DNA of 64,000 nt, taken from positions 5,859,920 through 5,923,919 of the forward strand of contig NC_089851.1 in assembly GCF_036373705.1 (NCBI RefSeq), in the 5' to 3' direction. Origin of the DNA: Amia ocellicauda. Lineage: Eukaryota > Chordata > Actinopteri > Amiiformes > Amiidae. The notes below the pieces were generated by a model. The model was given only the letters and a program-made list of their open reading frames with translations. It did no database searches and had not been told where the DNA came from. The position numbers and the translations under genes were made by a program. Numbering within the stretch: position 1 is the first letter of the stretch; each line of letters starts with the position of its first letter. Shown in pieces: positions 53,657 through 64,000 of this stretch.

Positions 53657-56600
53657 CATGCACACACGCGCACACAGTGCTTTGCAAAAGTATTCACATT
53701 TTCCATGTTTTGTTGCTTTACAGCTTACAGTCTTGACACTTGGAAGTAGGAATTCATATGTGTTATATCCACTGCCAACTTCACACATTCAAAGCAAAAA
53801 CAAATGTAAATCATTAATATGGTATAAACATGGAAAAGTCATGATTGCATAAGTATTCAAAGCCTTTGTGGTGGCAAACCTAATTTAATTCAGGCACACG
53901 AAATGACCTCAACGAGCTACAAAATGTGTTGAATGATCTGAGAGTAAAAGCACCATCTCTGTGAGGTTCCTTGGTCAGGTAGTGGATTTCAAGTAAACAC
54001 TCAACCATGAAGACCAAGGAGCTTTCAAAGCAAGTCAGGGATGAAGTCATTGAAAAGCACAGGTCAGGAAAAGGGTACAGAATATGAAAGTCTCTGAATA
54101 TCCCTGTGAGCACAGTGTACTCAATCATCAAGAAATGGAAGGTGCATTGTACCACCCAGACACTGCCTAGATCAGACCGTCCCTCCAAACTGAGCAGCCA
54201 GGAAAGGAGGGCACTAGTGAGGGATGCCACTGTGAGGCCAACGACAGCTTTGAAAGAGATAGAGTTCACTGGAGTGGCTAAAGAATACGAAAGTGAATGT
54301 CCTCGAGTGACCCAATCAAAGTCTTCAGTCTACGCATTAACGTTTGAATAAAATATTGAGTTAATAAAAATGTGTATGCATCATTTTGGTTCTGAAAACT
54401 TTTGCAAGGCGTTATATATACACATCTCCTCCACTGCTATAAGACACCGATGCAACTTTGTACTGCTGTATAGTTTTCTCTGTATTTTCTGGAGAAACAA
54501 ACAAACAAATCTAAAACACTTAAGTTGAAAGAAAGTAACTGTAAAAACCTTGTGTGATAAAGATGAACTGCAGCAGCTGTAGGTGTGTACGTTTAAATAT
54601 ACTTGGATATATTTATATAATCCCCCCCGCCCACCCCTCAGGGACAATAACGGCACATTTTCCATAAGTTCAAATGATGTCTTAAATTCACTCGGTAGAA
54701 AATGATAAATTGCCAGGACTTAAATGGAACAAAAAATGGGTTTCTGAACGATATAGCTTTGAGCATCATCACACACTTCTACCTCTAATGTAATGCTCTT
54801 TTATTTAGTGGTGTGTATCGTTGCATTTTTTCACAATCCTGCTCCTTATTTAATAACCCATAAGAAATTCCTTAATCTTATCCAATTAAATTCTTTTTTT
54901 TTTTTCCTCCTTTGTGTTTTTCGTATAGAATTGTAAAACTGTCCTGCAGTGAATTACAATTCTGTTGAAGACAAGATCAGACTCTAAATGATTCGGTTCC
55001 TGTCTTTCTGCTCACAATATACACTACAAAACCGTCTGGTAATTAGACAGCCCCCTTAGGAGAGCCGGCCACAAATTAGACATTCCAGGACTCCATCAGA
55101 TATCGCTTTAATGACAGCTTTATTACTCTGGCACTCTCTCTTACGTTTTTGATGAAATATAGTATATACACCAGACATGAAGCATATTAATGAAAATATA
55201 AAATGGAAAGAAAATCGGAATAACCACCCTTTCATTAAAACTGTCATGAAGATCATATGTCTTGTTTCATAACCCTACTAAATAGTTTTTTACAGTTGAT
55301 TTAGCAAGAACATCCCACTATACCCTCTGTACAATATAGTCCATTTTACTTAATGTAATAAATCATATTTTATAAAGAAATAAGGACATACGGAGTCGAT
55401 ATATGTATTTCAGCTACATATGCATCAGATTTGCCAGATATGCATTGCCTAACTGAAGTAAACCCCTGTGTCAGTACGTAAATATCAACATAGATTTATG
55501 TAAATTAAATGTTTTTGTGAACTGTGCCATTTCAGTCAGTTGTTGTCAAGCAGCGATCTTCCCAACTGCCCGCAGGCAATGAAATGTAATAACTCAAAAT
55601 GCGTATTAGTGCAAAAAGTCTCAATAAATCAGACCTAAGACTTATCGTAAAAATGTTTAAAGTTTAATTAAAACATGGAGATGAATATCTGTCCATCTGG
55701 TTTGTAGTAAAGCACGGAAGTCTTTCTTGGCACATCTTTGATGCGTTTCGAACATACCTTAAGTGTTGTGGTTCCTCCATCCTGCCAAGATGTTTTAGTT
55801 TGTGATGATGCAGTAAAAAGCCTATGCAATTAAATTACCTAAGGGAGGCACAATTGCTTACATTGAATGCACTTACAGCAGAAATACTATATTTGAATGC
55901 AGTATCCCTCAAAGAGATGCAGAATCTGTAGACTATTGTTTATTTCCTTAGTGTAAAACACATTTGAATTAATTCCAATTATAGATTATGCTTACAGATA
56001 TTGTATTATAATTATTGAATGCATTGTGTATACCTGAGGATGTTAGTATGAAGATGCTCCTTTGAATTTGAAACATGAAAATCTGTAGTTACTGTTTTAT
56101 TAGCTTGTTCTATCACCTTTTGCAAATAAAACTGGCACCAAGAAATGCTTTAAACATTCCCATGTGTCTCTCATTTAACACTGAAACGGCTCACGACCAC
56201 CTTTCACCGTGTTGTGCTTCACTCTTTCACGCCCACTGTTTCTCGTATCTCCCTCAGAGCGGACGGGCGACCTTTCGCATGGGGAAAGGGGATGTCTACT
56301 CTCTCCATTCACATAGTGCAGTGGGCGAGAGTAGTCATTTAAAGAGCAAAAGCTCTCTCCACGGCAGGATCTTCTGCCTCGCACTCCTCCGCTATGCAGT
56401 CAGCGTCTCTCACAGGAGATTACAACAAGTCCTATTGTACTGAGCGGCTGTGCTAGTGTAGCTTCCATGCTTTAATCAGTGTGAAACTGGGTAGCTGTGC
56501 TGGCAATACACCCCAGATCAGCACATGTTATCCTGTGTAATGGGATTCCTCCCGGTAAAATAGAAAGTCCATTCACTTTATAGGGAGGATCTGAGGGATT

Positions 56601-59600
56601 ATCTTCACTGGTGACAGTCAGGGTACTAGTCGTACAATAAAGCATCGAGTTCAGTGTTTTCTACGCGTTCCCTCGCTGCCTCTCTCTCCTCTTCCCAATC
56701 TGCCCAGTTTGCTTGCTAATCACTTTTATAAGCAAGAGAACTGTGATGTTTTGGTTGGCAGCCAGAGTTTATTCTTTTGGCTGACTTCTGTTGGTTTTTA
56801 AAAATGCACTTGGGGTGTTTGACCAATAATTGTTTACAAACAAATTATAATTAAGTGTTGCATTTTTTGTTCCACACCTTTTTCAATTTTGCTGACTCAT
56901 AGAGTTTAATACGTTATGTTATTGGCCTGGAGACAAGGGACCTTTTGCATTTTTCATACAGTAGCGCATTGTTTAAAAGAGATATATAAAGGAAAAAAAA
57001 ATATATATATATATATTTTTTTTTTTTCCTTATATCACAGTGGGTAAAATGCATCAAAAAACATTTTAATTGAATCAGCAAAAATATTATCACTCAAACA
57101 CCTGGATTTTCCTGAAAAATCCACTGTGACTGTATGTAATGTAATGTATTTCTCCAAATGCCACAAGACATTTGTGTCACTGATGAGACGATAAGCTTTG
57201 ATATTCTAAGTATGATGTGGCTTCTAACAATAAATTAAACTGTGATAGGATTCAGGTTTGTAATTTGCATGTACGTTTTGATTTGGTCTAACCCCTAATT
57301 GTGATAAAAGGTTAATTATCATGCATGAAACGAGCATCAAAGTATGAAGAAATTACATTCATCATTACATGATCTTGTAGGTTTCTGTGGTTGTTTTTTT
57401 TCCTCCTCCAAACATGGTAGTAAATTAAACATGCTGATGGAAATCTGCACCACAAAGAAACCAAATAGAAAAATACATGGTACGTGTTTTTCAAGATACT
57501 TCTTCTATATCTTTGTTAAAGGCGTTAGTTACACTTCTGCTCAGCATGAGGTCATCGTTCCTCTGCTGGGAAATTCCTTGGTAGGATAACCTTGCCAACT
57601 ATGCAAAATAAAATCTGTTCAGAGTAGCAACTGTGACAAATGTGTGAGCATGCTCGCAGGGCAAGAGTGGTTTTGGAAGCTCAGGAATTTGTATTGCCCC
57701 TATGTTCGTGGATAATAACAGTGAATGGCAAATGTAATAGAATAAAATAACAGAAATCACACTTGGAAACAAGACGTGTTAGAAAGAAAAAAGGCAGGCC
57801 TATTATTATTATAATTGTTAGAATTCATTGTTAAATTATCACAAACAGCAAATGAAGGCTCTCCAGTTTAAAGACAGGACCCCAGTGCAACAGTAATACA
57901 AAGTTATTGTTATAAATGTATTTAAAGACCATGTTTCAGGTATAGTACAGCTCCTGGTATGTAAATGAAATCCTTATTTTGAGCTTAGGAGGAATAGTTG
58001 AAGCCCATTGTTTCAACAGGAGCTTGATTCAGGAGCAGACTTGTTGTTTTTATGTTGCCTTGGCAAGTCTAATCTTTAATGCCATTTTGACTTGCTCAAA
58101 CGAGTCAATGGAAACACCTACACCCATTTGGGTGAGATTCAGTCTTTTACGTCACCTGTTTCTTTAGCATGACACAGAGAATGGCAGACTCTACTCATGT
58201 TGTGTAAGGATTAATCTGTAGTTTCGTCTGCTTTATGTCAACACGGCGCAGCTATGACTGCGGTGCTGCAACCGGGTCTGTATGTCTATGAACTCTGCCA
58301 CTAATCTCTGTGCTAATTACGGCTGCTATGATGCCGTTGACCTGCCCCTGAAACTCAATTTATAATCCCATCTCTGTTTACAGATGACGAGGAGGCGCTC
58401 AACTCCATCATGAAAGATCTGGCTGCTCTGGGCCGATGCTATGTGCAACTGAACAACAGTAAACCGAAACCCCACCCCCTACCCTTCAGAGAGGTACAGT
58501 ATTATATCTGGGTTTACATCCTGACTCTTGACTCTTGCATCATCCCTCTGAGCTCTGGAGTTCCACAACAAAGCTAAAGAAAACACACCACGGTCGTTAT
58601 GTCTTAATCAATTCCCCGTTCATATCGAATGTGTACAGGAGCTTCAGATTGTGGTGCTGTCCCAAATTCCTGAGATCATTATCTTCTGGAAGCTCCCTAA
58701 TGTGTCATCGGTGAAAACGCTGAACTCATGATCTGCACGGACACGCTTCCACCAGCATTGCCAGCAGGGCTTCTCTCATGTATTTGCACAAGGGCTTTTT
58801 CCTCCCATCTCCTGTGTATTGTGCTCTGCTCTATTCAAGTATCATTCATCTGGTATGTCTCGCGGAAACCCACAAAACAAATAGAGCATTTTAATGATGA
58901 AGCAAATGCGGTGATAAAGCAGCCAAACCCTACTGTGTGTGTGCTGGTGTTAGGCCCACGGCAAACATATTCTCCTGTGGATTCAAGCCTCAGAAAATGA
59001 CCAACTACTGCCAGTGTCCAGTTGTTCTGCCCTGCACCGAATCTCTTTATTTGGAAGCTGCCTACCCTTTAATGCACTTGTACCATGTATGCTCTTGCCA
59101 TGAGTGTTTATTTCCTTAAAAAGTATAAGTAAGGCAGTACTACTCCAAGTAAGGACATCACCTATATTGAAAGATTATGTCCACAAAATTGGGCAGAAAT
59201 TCAGACTTTAACCACAACTTCTCTCTATTTGCTACATACCCTTTTATGGTACTTTCATCTCAAGTTTAGCTGATGAATTCCAGAAAAGGTCACTTTCATT
59301 TTTTCATTTGTACATTTGAGCATTTATATCAATTAAAGATCTTGGGAATTTAACAACTATATACCTATATATATGTAATATATCATATACAAAAAATAGA
59401 GCAAGTTTGTTTTCCATGAGTATGTTTTTTTTTTTTTTTTCTATCTTTTAGCTCACTTTATTATACATTCCTTAAAGTCTACAGTTATCAGCCTATGCCT
59501 AATATGCAGAGTGTTACAGGGCAAAGACCGTATTATTTTCCAGCCCGTTTCATGTGCAATGCAGTATCTCTGTTGCTCTAAGGGGACGTTCTCGAATGAC

Positions 59601-62600
59601 TTCTACAGCAATCACTTACGCCTTGTTTACAATGACGGCCCGGACCTGAGCTGACTTCATGTCTGCCCTTATCCTTCGCTCGGGATGGCCCAGAAACCCC
59701 TTTGGTGGTGGTTGAGCTTTTTATTGGCACTGGCTCTCCTGATTGTGTTAACACGGTGCTATAAACACCTAACAAGCCTGTGCAAACATTTTATTTCTTC
59801 AATTACGGAAGGGTTTGAAAGGATAATAGCTTGAGCACTCTTGCTTTGTTGTTAAGGGTGATGAGTGTTGACTTATGTTTGGCCTTGTGTAATGTATCCT
59901 AATTACTGTTAAACAGATTGCAATTACACATTTAATGCAAACTGAGAAGGATTCATTTGCTTATCAAAAAATAATGTAACTCTGAAATTCAGAAGGACTT
60001 ACGGCAGTTGCTGCTTAGCTACATTTTCCTGCTGTCGATGTGATGTATCTGCTATATTTAGATGTATATGTATTTGTTTGTTTGTTTTCTAATCGTATAA
60101 TCAATTTCAGGTTCCATTTCAGTTTCATATGCAGTGGACTTAAAATGTACATTGAGGCACTTCATTAGAAGATTATTAAATAAACCAAAGACAAAGTGTG
60201 AGCCAGGAGCTGCTGTTTCAGCTGCATTGGCAACAAGTAAAGCAACTACTTTTGCTATAGGCCGCCATAAGTAACCTCATTCTTCTCACGACTGTTCAGA
60301 GTACGTAGGTGACCCGTAGATGGGCTGTAGACCATTTCCTTATTGCTGTGTGTGGTTTTAAATGTATTCAGCCAGGAAGTGAACTAGTGTGGTTAATGTT
60401 TAATGTCATCTGTGGAATGTGCCTTAAGTATTTGAACCTTGTGTCCTGAGGTAATCAAACAGGGATTTGTTTTTCACTTCCCCCCCCCCCCCACCTTTTT
60501 CTTTTTTTCTTTAATGTTGTTATGAAAACCAATAAACTGTAAGCAGAGCATATATATCCTCTTTGGATCCGTTTATGTAGTGCACCAGAATTAGTTTTCC
60601 TGATAACACTTTGACCTTTCTTCCTCCAGGACGATGTACGTATCAAGCTGGAGCACGAGAGAGAGAAACGGTGAGTGAGAATGTATTTTGGGTGGGTGTG
60701 TGAGACTTTCTCCTGATAGCAGAGCTTTGGCTTAGATTTGTTGGTGCATTTTGTGATGCAGTTTTTATCACTGTTATTATGTTAGTCAGATATGTTTGAC
60801 TGCAAATATAACGGTGTAAGACCTTCTCCGTTTGTGTCTTTAATTGGTTTAAATTGCCTGGATCACTGCCATGACTCTAATACAGTGATATAACCGAGCT
60901 ATAAACCTGTGCTATCTGGACTATACTCTTAAGTGGAAGCTTTTATCAGTAAGGATACTAGAAATGCACATTACAGTGGCAAACATTTGCATTTAACAAT
61001 TTTTTGTATCCCAGTTTGGACAGACCAAAAAAGCATCTGCTAAAGCTTCATACAAATGTCACCACCCTGTATGGTGATCACTTTTACAGCTGTCAATTCC
61101 TGCAGCGGCTCACGTGTGGAGACGCCCGGGTGTGGCGTCAGTAAGGTGTTGTCCTCACTTGTCAAGGACCTGTGATCAGGCAGCAGTTAAAACCACACGC
61201 ACACTTGCACAAAGAGGTGGCAGTTTTTATAGTTTTTGTACAATTGCCCACATTTAAATATCAAGGAGGCTGACGATTCAGCCGCTTGGTAACTGGAAGT
61301 GCACCAGTTCATTGCTCCCTAGAAACAAATTCTCTCATCAGCTGATTTTTGGCAGCTGAATGGTGCAAGAAATAATTTCACACGGAACCGTGTTTCTGAT
61401 GCTTGAGGACGTGAATTGTGCTAGTGAGCTTGGTAAGCATTTTTCCAGAGGTAGCGATCTGAACTTGTATAGCATTGCCTGACACAGAAGGATCTATCTA
61501 TCTATCATTACTATAATCAGACTTGTGGATACCTATATAATGTTTATAATGCCATTTTGCAAAGCACTATGTATACTTGAGCATACCCAAAAATATAACG
61601 TTCAGGAGGGTTTATTTGTAAACGTAGAAGGCAAAGGGCACATATGTTTCAGAACATCAAATATTTTAAAAGCCTAATGGGATACAAGTGAAACAAGTTG
61701 TCTGGGGATATTCTATTGTTTTTAGGCCACATTTAAATCAGTCAGTTAAAAAAATACATCTATACCAAGAAAACGTTTGTCTTTGTCTTACTTTGGGTTT
61801 AAAATGGTAAAAAGCTTCATTATCTGCCGTCAGACTTGTCCAGGAAGGAAATTCCAAAAAATTGGAACATCCTTCAACTCCCGCAGCCAAACACAGGCCA
61901 AAAAAAGTAGAAGTTTTTCACTCCTTTTATCTATAAAGTGCATGAACAGAGATGCAAATATAGACCATGGACAGAATTCACTATATTTGTTTCAGCAAGG
62001 AAAGGGAAGATCCTAGAAAAGTAGAGGGTTTCTTTAAAACAGTTTGGATTTGCATGAGAAAACAAAAACGAAACGTGTTAATTGAGTTGAATGAGTTTTC
62101 TGGACACAGTTCTGTGACAAGTATAATTTTATGAAACAGGTAAACAATTAGAAAACGGTGAGACTGGGATTTGAAGCAGGAAGAAAAGGTGAAATTGTGA
62201 TTGCTTTCATCCCGACGGGTGATATTCTTGTGGAATTACAAATTACCTTTAAACAAACACAGAAAAGCTTCCTTAGTTTTATGCTGCTCAAGTTATTTCT
62301 TTTTCCTCTCAGGAAATTTGCCTTTGCCTTTGTACTTGCTTTAATACGCGGCTGTTAGTGTTAAAACTGCTGCCTACGTTACTGATTAGAAACCTGGTCA
62401 GGGTGGAGTCCCACAAGGAACAACAAAACAGGGCCACTCCTTTTTCCTGTCTCTGATTAGTGATGCTGACACACCTACCACACCAGTAACCTGCTGGACT
62501 GAAACTGATTTACCTTTATGATGCCTCAAACGCTCAGGGGGGACTGGGTTTTTTACAGGGGGTAAGAAATAACTTCAGAGCCCATTCTCTGCTCTTTCTG

Positions 62601-63512
62601 TTCTTTAATCCAAGGATAATTATTTTCATCGGTGCACAGGTGCTTGACATTCGTTGCGTTTTCTGTATCCCGAGGCACATAATGTTTTGACACACTACTA
62701 AAGCAGAGCACGTAGCCTGGTCCAATTGCACGATACGGAGTTAAAAAGCCATTTAACCAAAGAGCCTCTTCTGTCACTTTTACCTTTGAAAGTCGACTTA
62801 CAAATGATTTCTCTGTTAAGTAAAATTTACAATTCTCAAAGCAGGGAGCTGGAAATGAGATGAGCCGTCTGTTTTTAATGATGGCATTGAAATTTGCAAG
62901 AAAGGAACATGAATCATGCAATGTTCTGGATTCATGAAAGCTTTTTGAAAGTTGGTGCTCATGCATTATTGTCATGGCAAATTGAACACTGACCTACATG
63001 CTCACAGAGAAGCGTTTCTCTGGGTGTTTTTGGAAATGGGATTGATAACAGACCATCACTAGATCAGAAGTTAAAATGATGAGCATCGCACATTCGAGGG
63101 CCCTAAATCACACGGCGTTTTATCCCTGTGGGAAGCTTCACAGTAATGACCTTCAGCCTGTGCTCAATTTGTCAGTGCATCTCGATGAAACATTAGATTT
63201 TCTACAATGCAGCAGTACAGTTTGTGAAGATGCAACCAACAGTTTCTAGAAATCGTAGCATTATAAATAGCGTACAACACCTTAAAAGACAAAGCTCAAA
63301 CCGTACAGAAGAGTTCCTGAAGAATTGCATGTCTGTCTTTATGTATATGATCCAAAAAAACATGTTTACTAGGCAAGATAAAGATTCATCCCAATTCTGT
63401 TCATTTTTATAGGATTCTCCACTTCCGAAGGCCTTTGAAGTTTAAGGAGTTCTTTCAAAAGATCACAGATGTGTTCGGACAGCAGATGGATCTGTATTAC
63501 CCTGACAAAGAG
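49196..63512 (+). CDS. MAP3K2/MAP3K3-family kinase (MEKK2/3-like), 5' part only
   Basis: MEKK2/3 kinases phosphorylate MAP2Ks, notably MEK5 through PB1-PB1 pairing, and also feed JNK, p38 and NF-kB signalling. Core coding exons are 49196-49199, 58384-58493, 60630-60670 and 63413-63512, with optional cassettes 49916-49960 and 50479-50523. Phases join throughout. The product begins MDDEEALNSIMKDLAALG. The PB1 domain starts at DDVRIKLEHEREKR and continues ILHFRRPLKFKEFFQKITDV, then FGQQMDLYYPDKE, matching the MEKK2/3 pattern (FGQxxDLHYxNNE). The rest of PB1 and the whole kinase domain are beyond the right edge. Divergence from both MAP3K2 and MAP3K3 suggests a third fish paralogue, possibly the gene named map3k22 in zebrafish. 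I cannot confirm that, so I give no symbol. Confidence 0.85.
49285..49330 (+). repeat. Possible hAT-type terminal fragment
   Basis: CAGGGGTTCCTAACCAGGGG resembles the terminal inverted repeat of hAT/Charlie-type remnants. No partner terminus was located. Confidence 0.3.
49916..49960 (+). CDS. MAP3K gene cassette exon 3 (45 nt)
   Basis: Bounded by a pyrimidine-rich stretch with ATAG acceptor and a GTCAGT donor. Reads PTTQRNSSLTHTQT in frame with exon 2, phase 1 at both ends, so inclusion or skipping keeps the frame. It is not part of the known MEKK2/3 N-terminus, so it is either an alternative exon or a chance splice-site pair. Confidence 0.45.
50479..50523 (+). CDS. MAP3K gene cassette exon 4 (45 nt)
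   Basis: Acceptor TTTTACAG after a long T-rich tract and donor GTAGGT. Reads DSFPTGPGYHRNMH between split codons, phase 1 at both ends, and exactly 45 nt like the exon before it. It keeps the frame to the next exon. Evidence is splice consensus and an open frame only. Confidence 0.5.
50894..51558. mobile_element. Putative miniature inverted-repeat element (about 665 bp)
   Basis: The left end, GTGCCGGTTGCATAAAAC, and the right end, GTTTATGCAACTGGCCCC, are imperfect inverted repeats (about 15 of 19 positions). The interior is non-coding and differs in composition from the flanks, with CCATTGGCT and GCGGAGCC segments. Target duplications were not clear, so the superfamily is unassigned; the GTTGCATAAA terminus recalls non-autonomous DNA transposons of fish. 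Confidence 0.5.
51473..51490 (+). promoter_or_regulatory. ZNF143/THAP11-type motif inside the miniature element
   Basis: TTCCCAGAATGCATTGCG matches the core of the ZNF143 (SBS) motif, remembered as TTCCCAGAATGC followed by NNNGCG. It lies near the right end of the putative element. Confidence 0.5.
53623..53653. repeat. CA microsatellite
   Basis: About 31 bp of CA dinucleotide just to the left of the third Tc1 remnant; it continues as a mixed CA/CG/TG tract to about 53675. Confidence 0.95.
53675..54414 (+). mobile_element. Tc1-like element, truncated, third family
   Basis: The left terminus, CAGTGCTTTGCAAAAGTATT, is matched at the right by an inverted AACTTTTGCAAGGC end near 54397-54410. The interior from 54007 reads MKTKELSKQVRDEVIEKHRS, a Tc1 transposase N-terminus, then a stop near 54085. 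It continues with a VSTVYSIIKKWK helix-turn-helix block and PSKLSSQERRALVRDATVRP, and is lost by about 54280. The catalytic domain is absent. It sits in the large MAP3K intron. Confidence 0.85.
58384..58493 (+). CDS. MAP3K gene exon 5 (MDDEEAL exon)
   Basis: Acceptor TGTTTACAG, donor GTACAG. It completes a split Asp codon and reads DEEALNSIMKDLAALG, then CYVQLNNSKPKPHPLPFRE, ending in phase 0. EALNSIM is the hallmark N-terminal block of MAP3K2 and MAP3K3. The Pro/Lys-rich part links to the PB1 domain. Confidence 0.88.
58494..60629 (+). other. MAP3K gene intron
   Basis: A 2.1-kb intron with no recognised element beyond poly-T (about 59427-59441) and poly-C (about 60479-60492) tracts. Confidence 0.7.
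60630..60670 (+). CDS. MAP3K gene exon 6, start of the PB1 domain
   Basis: A 41-nt exon: acceptor CTTCCTCCAG, donor GTGAGT. It reads DDVRIKLEHEREK plus a split Arg codon, and corresponds to DVRIKFEHNGERR in MAP3K3, the first beta strand of PB1. Confidence 0.9.
60671..63412 (+). other. MAP3K gene intron
   Basis: A 2.7-kb intron between the two PB1 exons. No mobile element or other gene was recognised. Open frames such as 62553-62975 minus (140 codons) show no family resemblance. Confidence 0.7.
63413..63512 (+). CDS. MAP3K gene exon 7, PB1 domain
   Basis: Acceptor TTTTTATAG and donor GTGCTT, which is weak after the GTG. It reads ILHFRRPLKFKEFFQKITDV, then FGQQMDLYYPDKE, ending in phase 0 where MAP3K2/3 also have an exon boundary (after NNE). 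Basic residues in the first half fit the positively charged face of PB1. Confidence 0.9.
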
Positions 63513-64000
63513 GTGCTTTCCTTTCACATCCAAATAACAAGTGTATTGAGTATTTATTTACATTTGAAAATCGACACACTTGACTGGGACGTAGTAGAGA
63601 ATGTATCCTTCATTTGAAACAATGTTTATAGTAATGAATTTAATGTAAAACTATTGATCGTTCATCTTAAAGAAAATCGTACAGCTTCCTGTTGACCTGA
63701 CCGAATTAAAAATATGGTATTGGTAGTGGAAAATATGATCTCATATACTTAGTTACAACACTCGAGTCTTCGAGTCAACTTTTTAATCTCAGTGGAAACA
63801 ATATCGGGGATAAATGTTAAGCAGAGCCTGCAGGGTGTTTAAGAGTTTATGAATGAAAAATGATAGACGAGGCTTAGAATGAGACACATTTCCTCTGTTC
63901 ACTCAAACTACGCTGCTTACAAACAATTCCTAGGCCTCAAAGCCCTCAGGCCTGGGTTCAGTCGCTAACCCCTCTCTATGTGTGCGCCGTCCGATTCTGT
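63513..64000 (+). other. MAP3K gene intron, partial
   Basis: Intron sequence to the window edge. The next PB1 exon was not found here. Confidence 0.65.

Larger units (their letters stand above)
50524..58383 (+). other. MAP3K gene intron before the MDDEEAL exon
   Basis: A 7.9-kb intron holding a putative miniature transposon (50894-51558), a CA microsatellite (53623-53653), a Tc1 remnant (53675-54414), an AT/T tract (57001-57027) and AT-rich DNA. A GC-richer patch at 56180-56450 is open for 122 codons on the plus strand but shows no family resemblance. Confidence 0.6.

Noticed and set aside
56075..56443. 122-codon plus-strand open frame in a MAP3K intron
   Set aside because: Considered as an alternative first exon because of its GC content, but no family match or clear donor supports it.

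Overview
The window looks like single-copy gene space from a ray-finned fish, with long introns and moderate repeat load. It has spliced vertebrate genes with GT/AG boundaries, CpG-rich promoters, Tc1/mariner relics, L2-type LINE fragments, a tRNA-derived SINE and many AAT/CA/AT microsatellites. A DASH cryptochrome gene is retained, which mammals lack. No tRNA or rRNA gene, CRISPR array or prokaryotic feature was seen. The exact species cannot be told from the sequence.

Layout, left to right. Positions 1-15516 are intron 1 of oxsr1 (minus strand); only its first coding exon (15517-15586) and a CpG-rich promoter up to about 16560 are in the window. That promoter carries an unusual array of inverted CCAAT boxes at 32-bp spacing. 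About 16560-22428 is intergenic. myd88 (minus, 22429-26241) is complete in five coding exons and predicts 288 residues. cry-dash (minus, 28978-38333) is complete in 14 coding exons and predicts 521 residues; its large intron 7 holds two Tc1-like elements side by side. Positions 38334 to about 40700 hold the cry-dash upstream region and a decayed GC-rich element that may be a retroelement relic. A CpG island at about 40780-41256 starts a plus-strand gene of the MAP3K2/MAP3K3 (MEKK2/3) family. Its leader, first coding exons and the start of its PB1 domain run to 63512; the kinase domain lies beyond the right edge.

Three neighbours (cry-dash, myd88, oxsr1) read leftward in head-to-tail order, and the MAP3K gene diverges from them. 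The myd88 to oxsr1 order and orientation match the MYD88-OXSR1 neighbourhood of other vertebrates. The genes share no single pathway. MyD88 is the Toll/IL-1 receptor adaptor, the MAP3K family acts in MAPK and NF-kB signalling, OXSR1 is a stress/volume kinase and CRY-DASH is a photolyase/cryptochrome flavoprotein.

I found no clearly novel biological system. The best leads are the 32-bp NF-Y-type promoter array, two in-frame 45-nt cassette exons at the start of the MAP3K gene, a perfect 43-bp hairpin inside a Tc1 element, and a miniature element carrying a ZNF143/THAP11-type motif. All exon models were joined by eye from splice consensus, phase and family similarity; no alignment was run.
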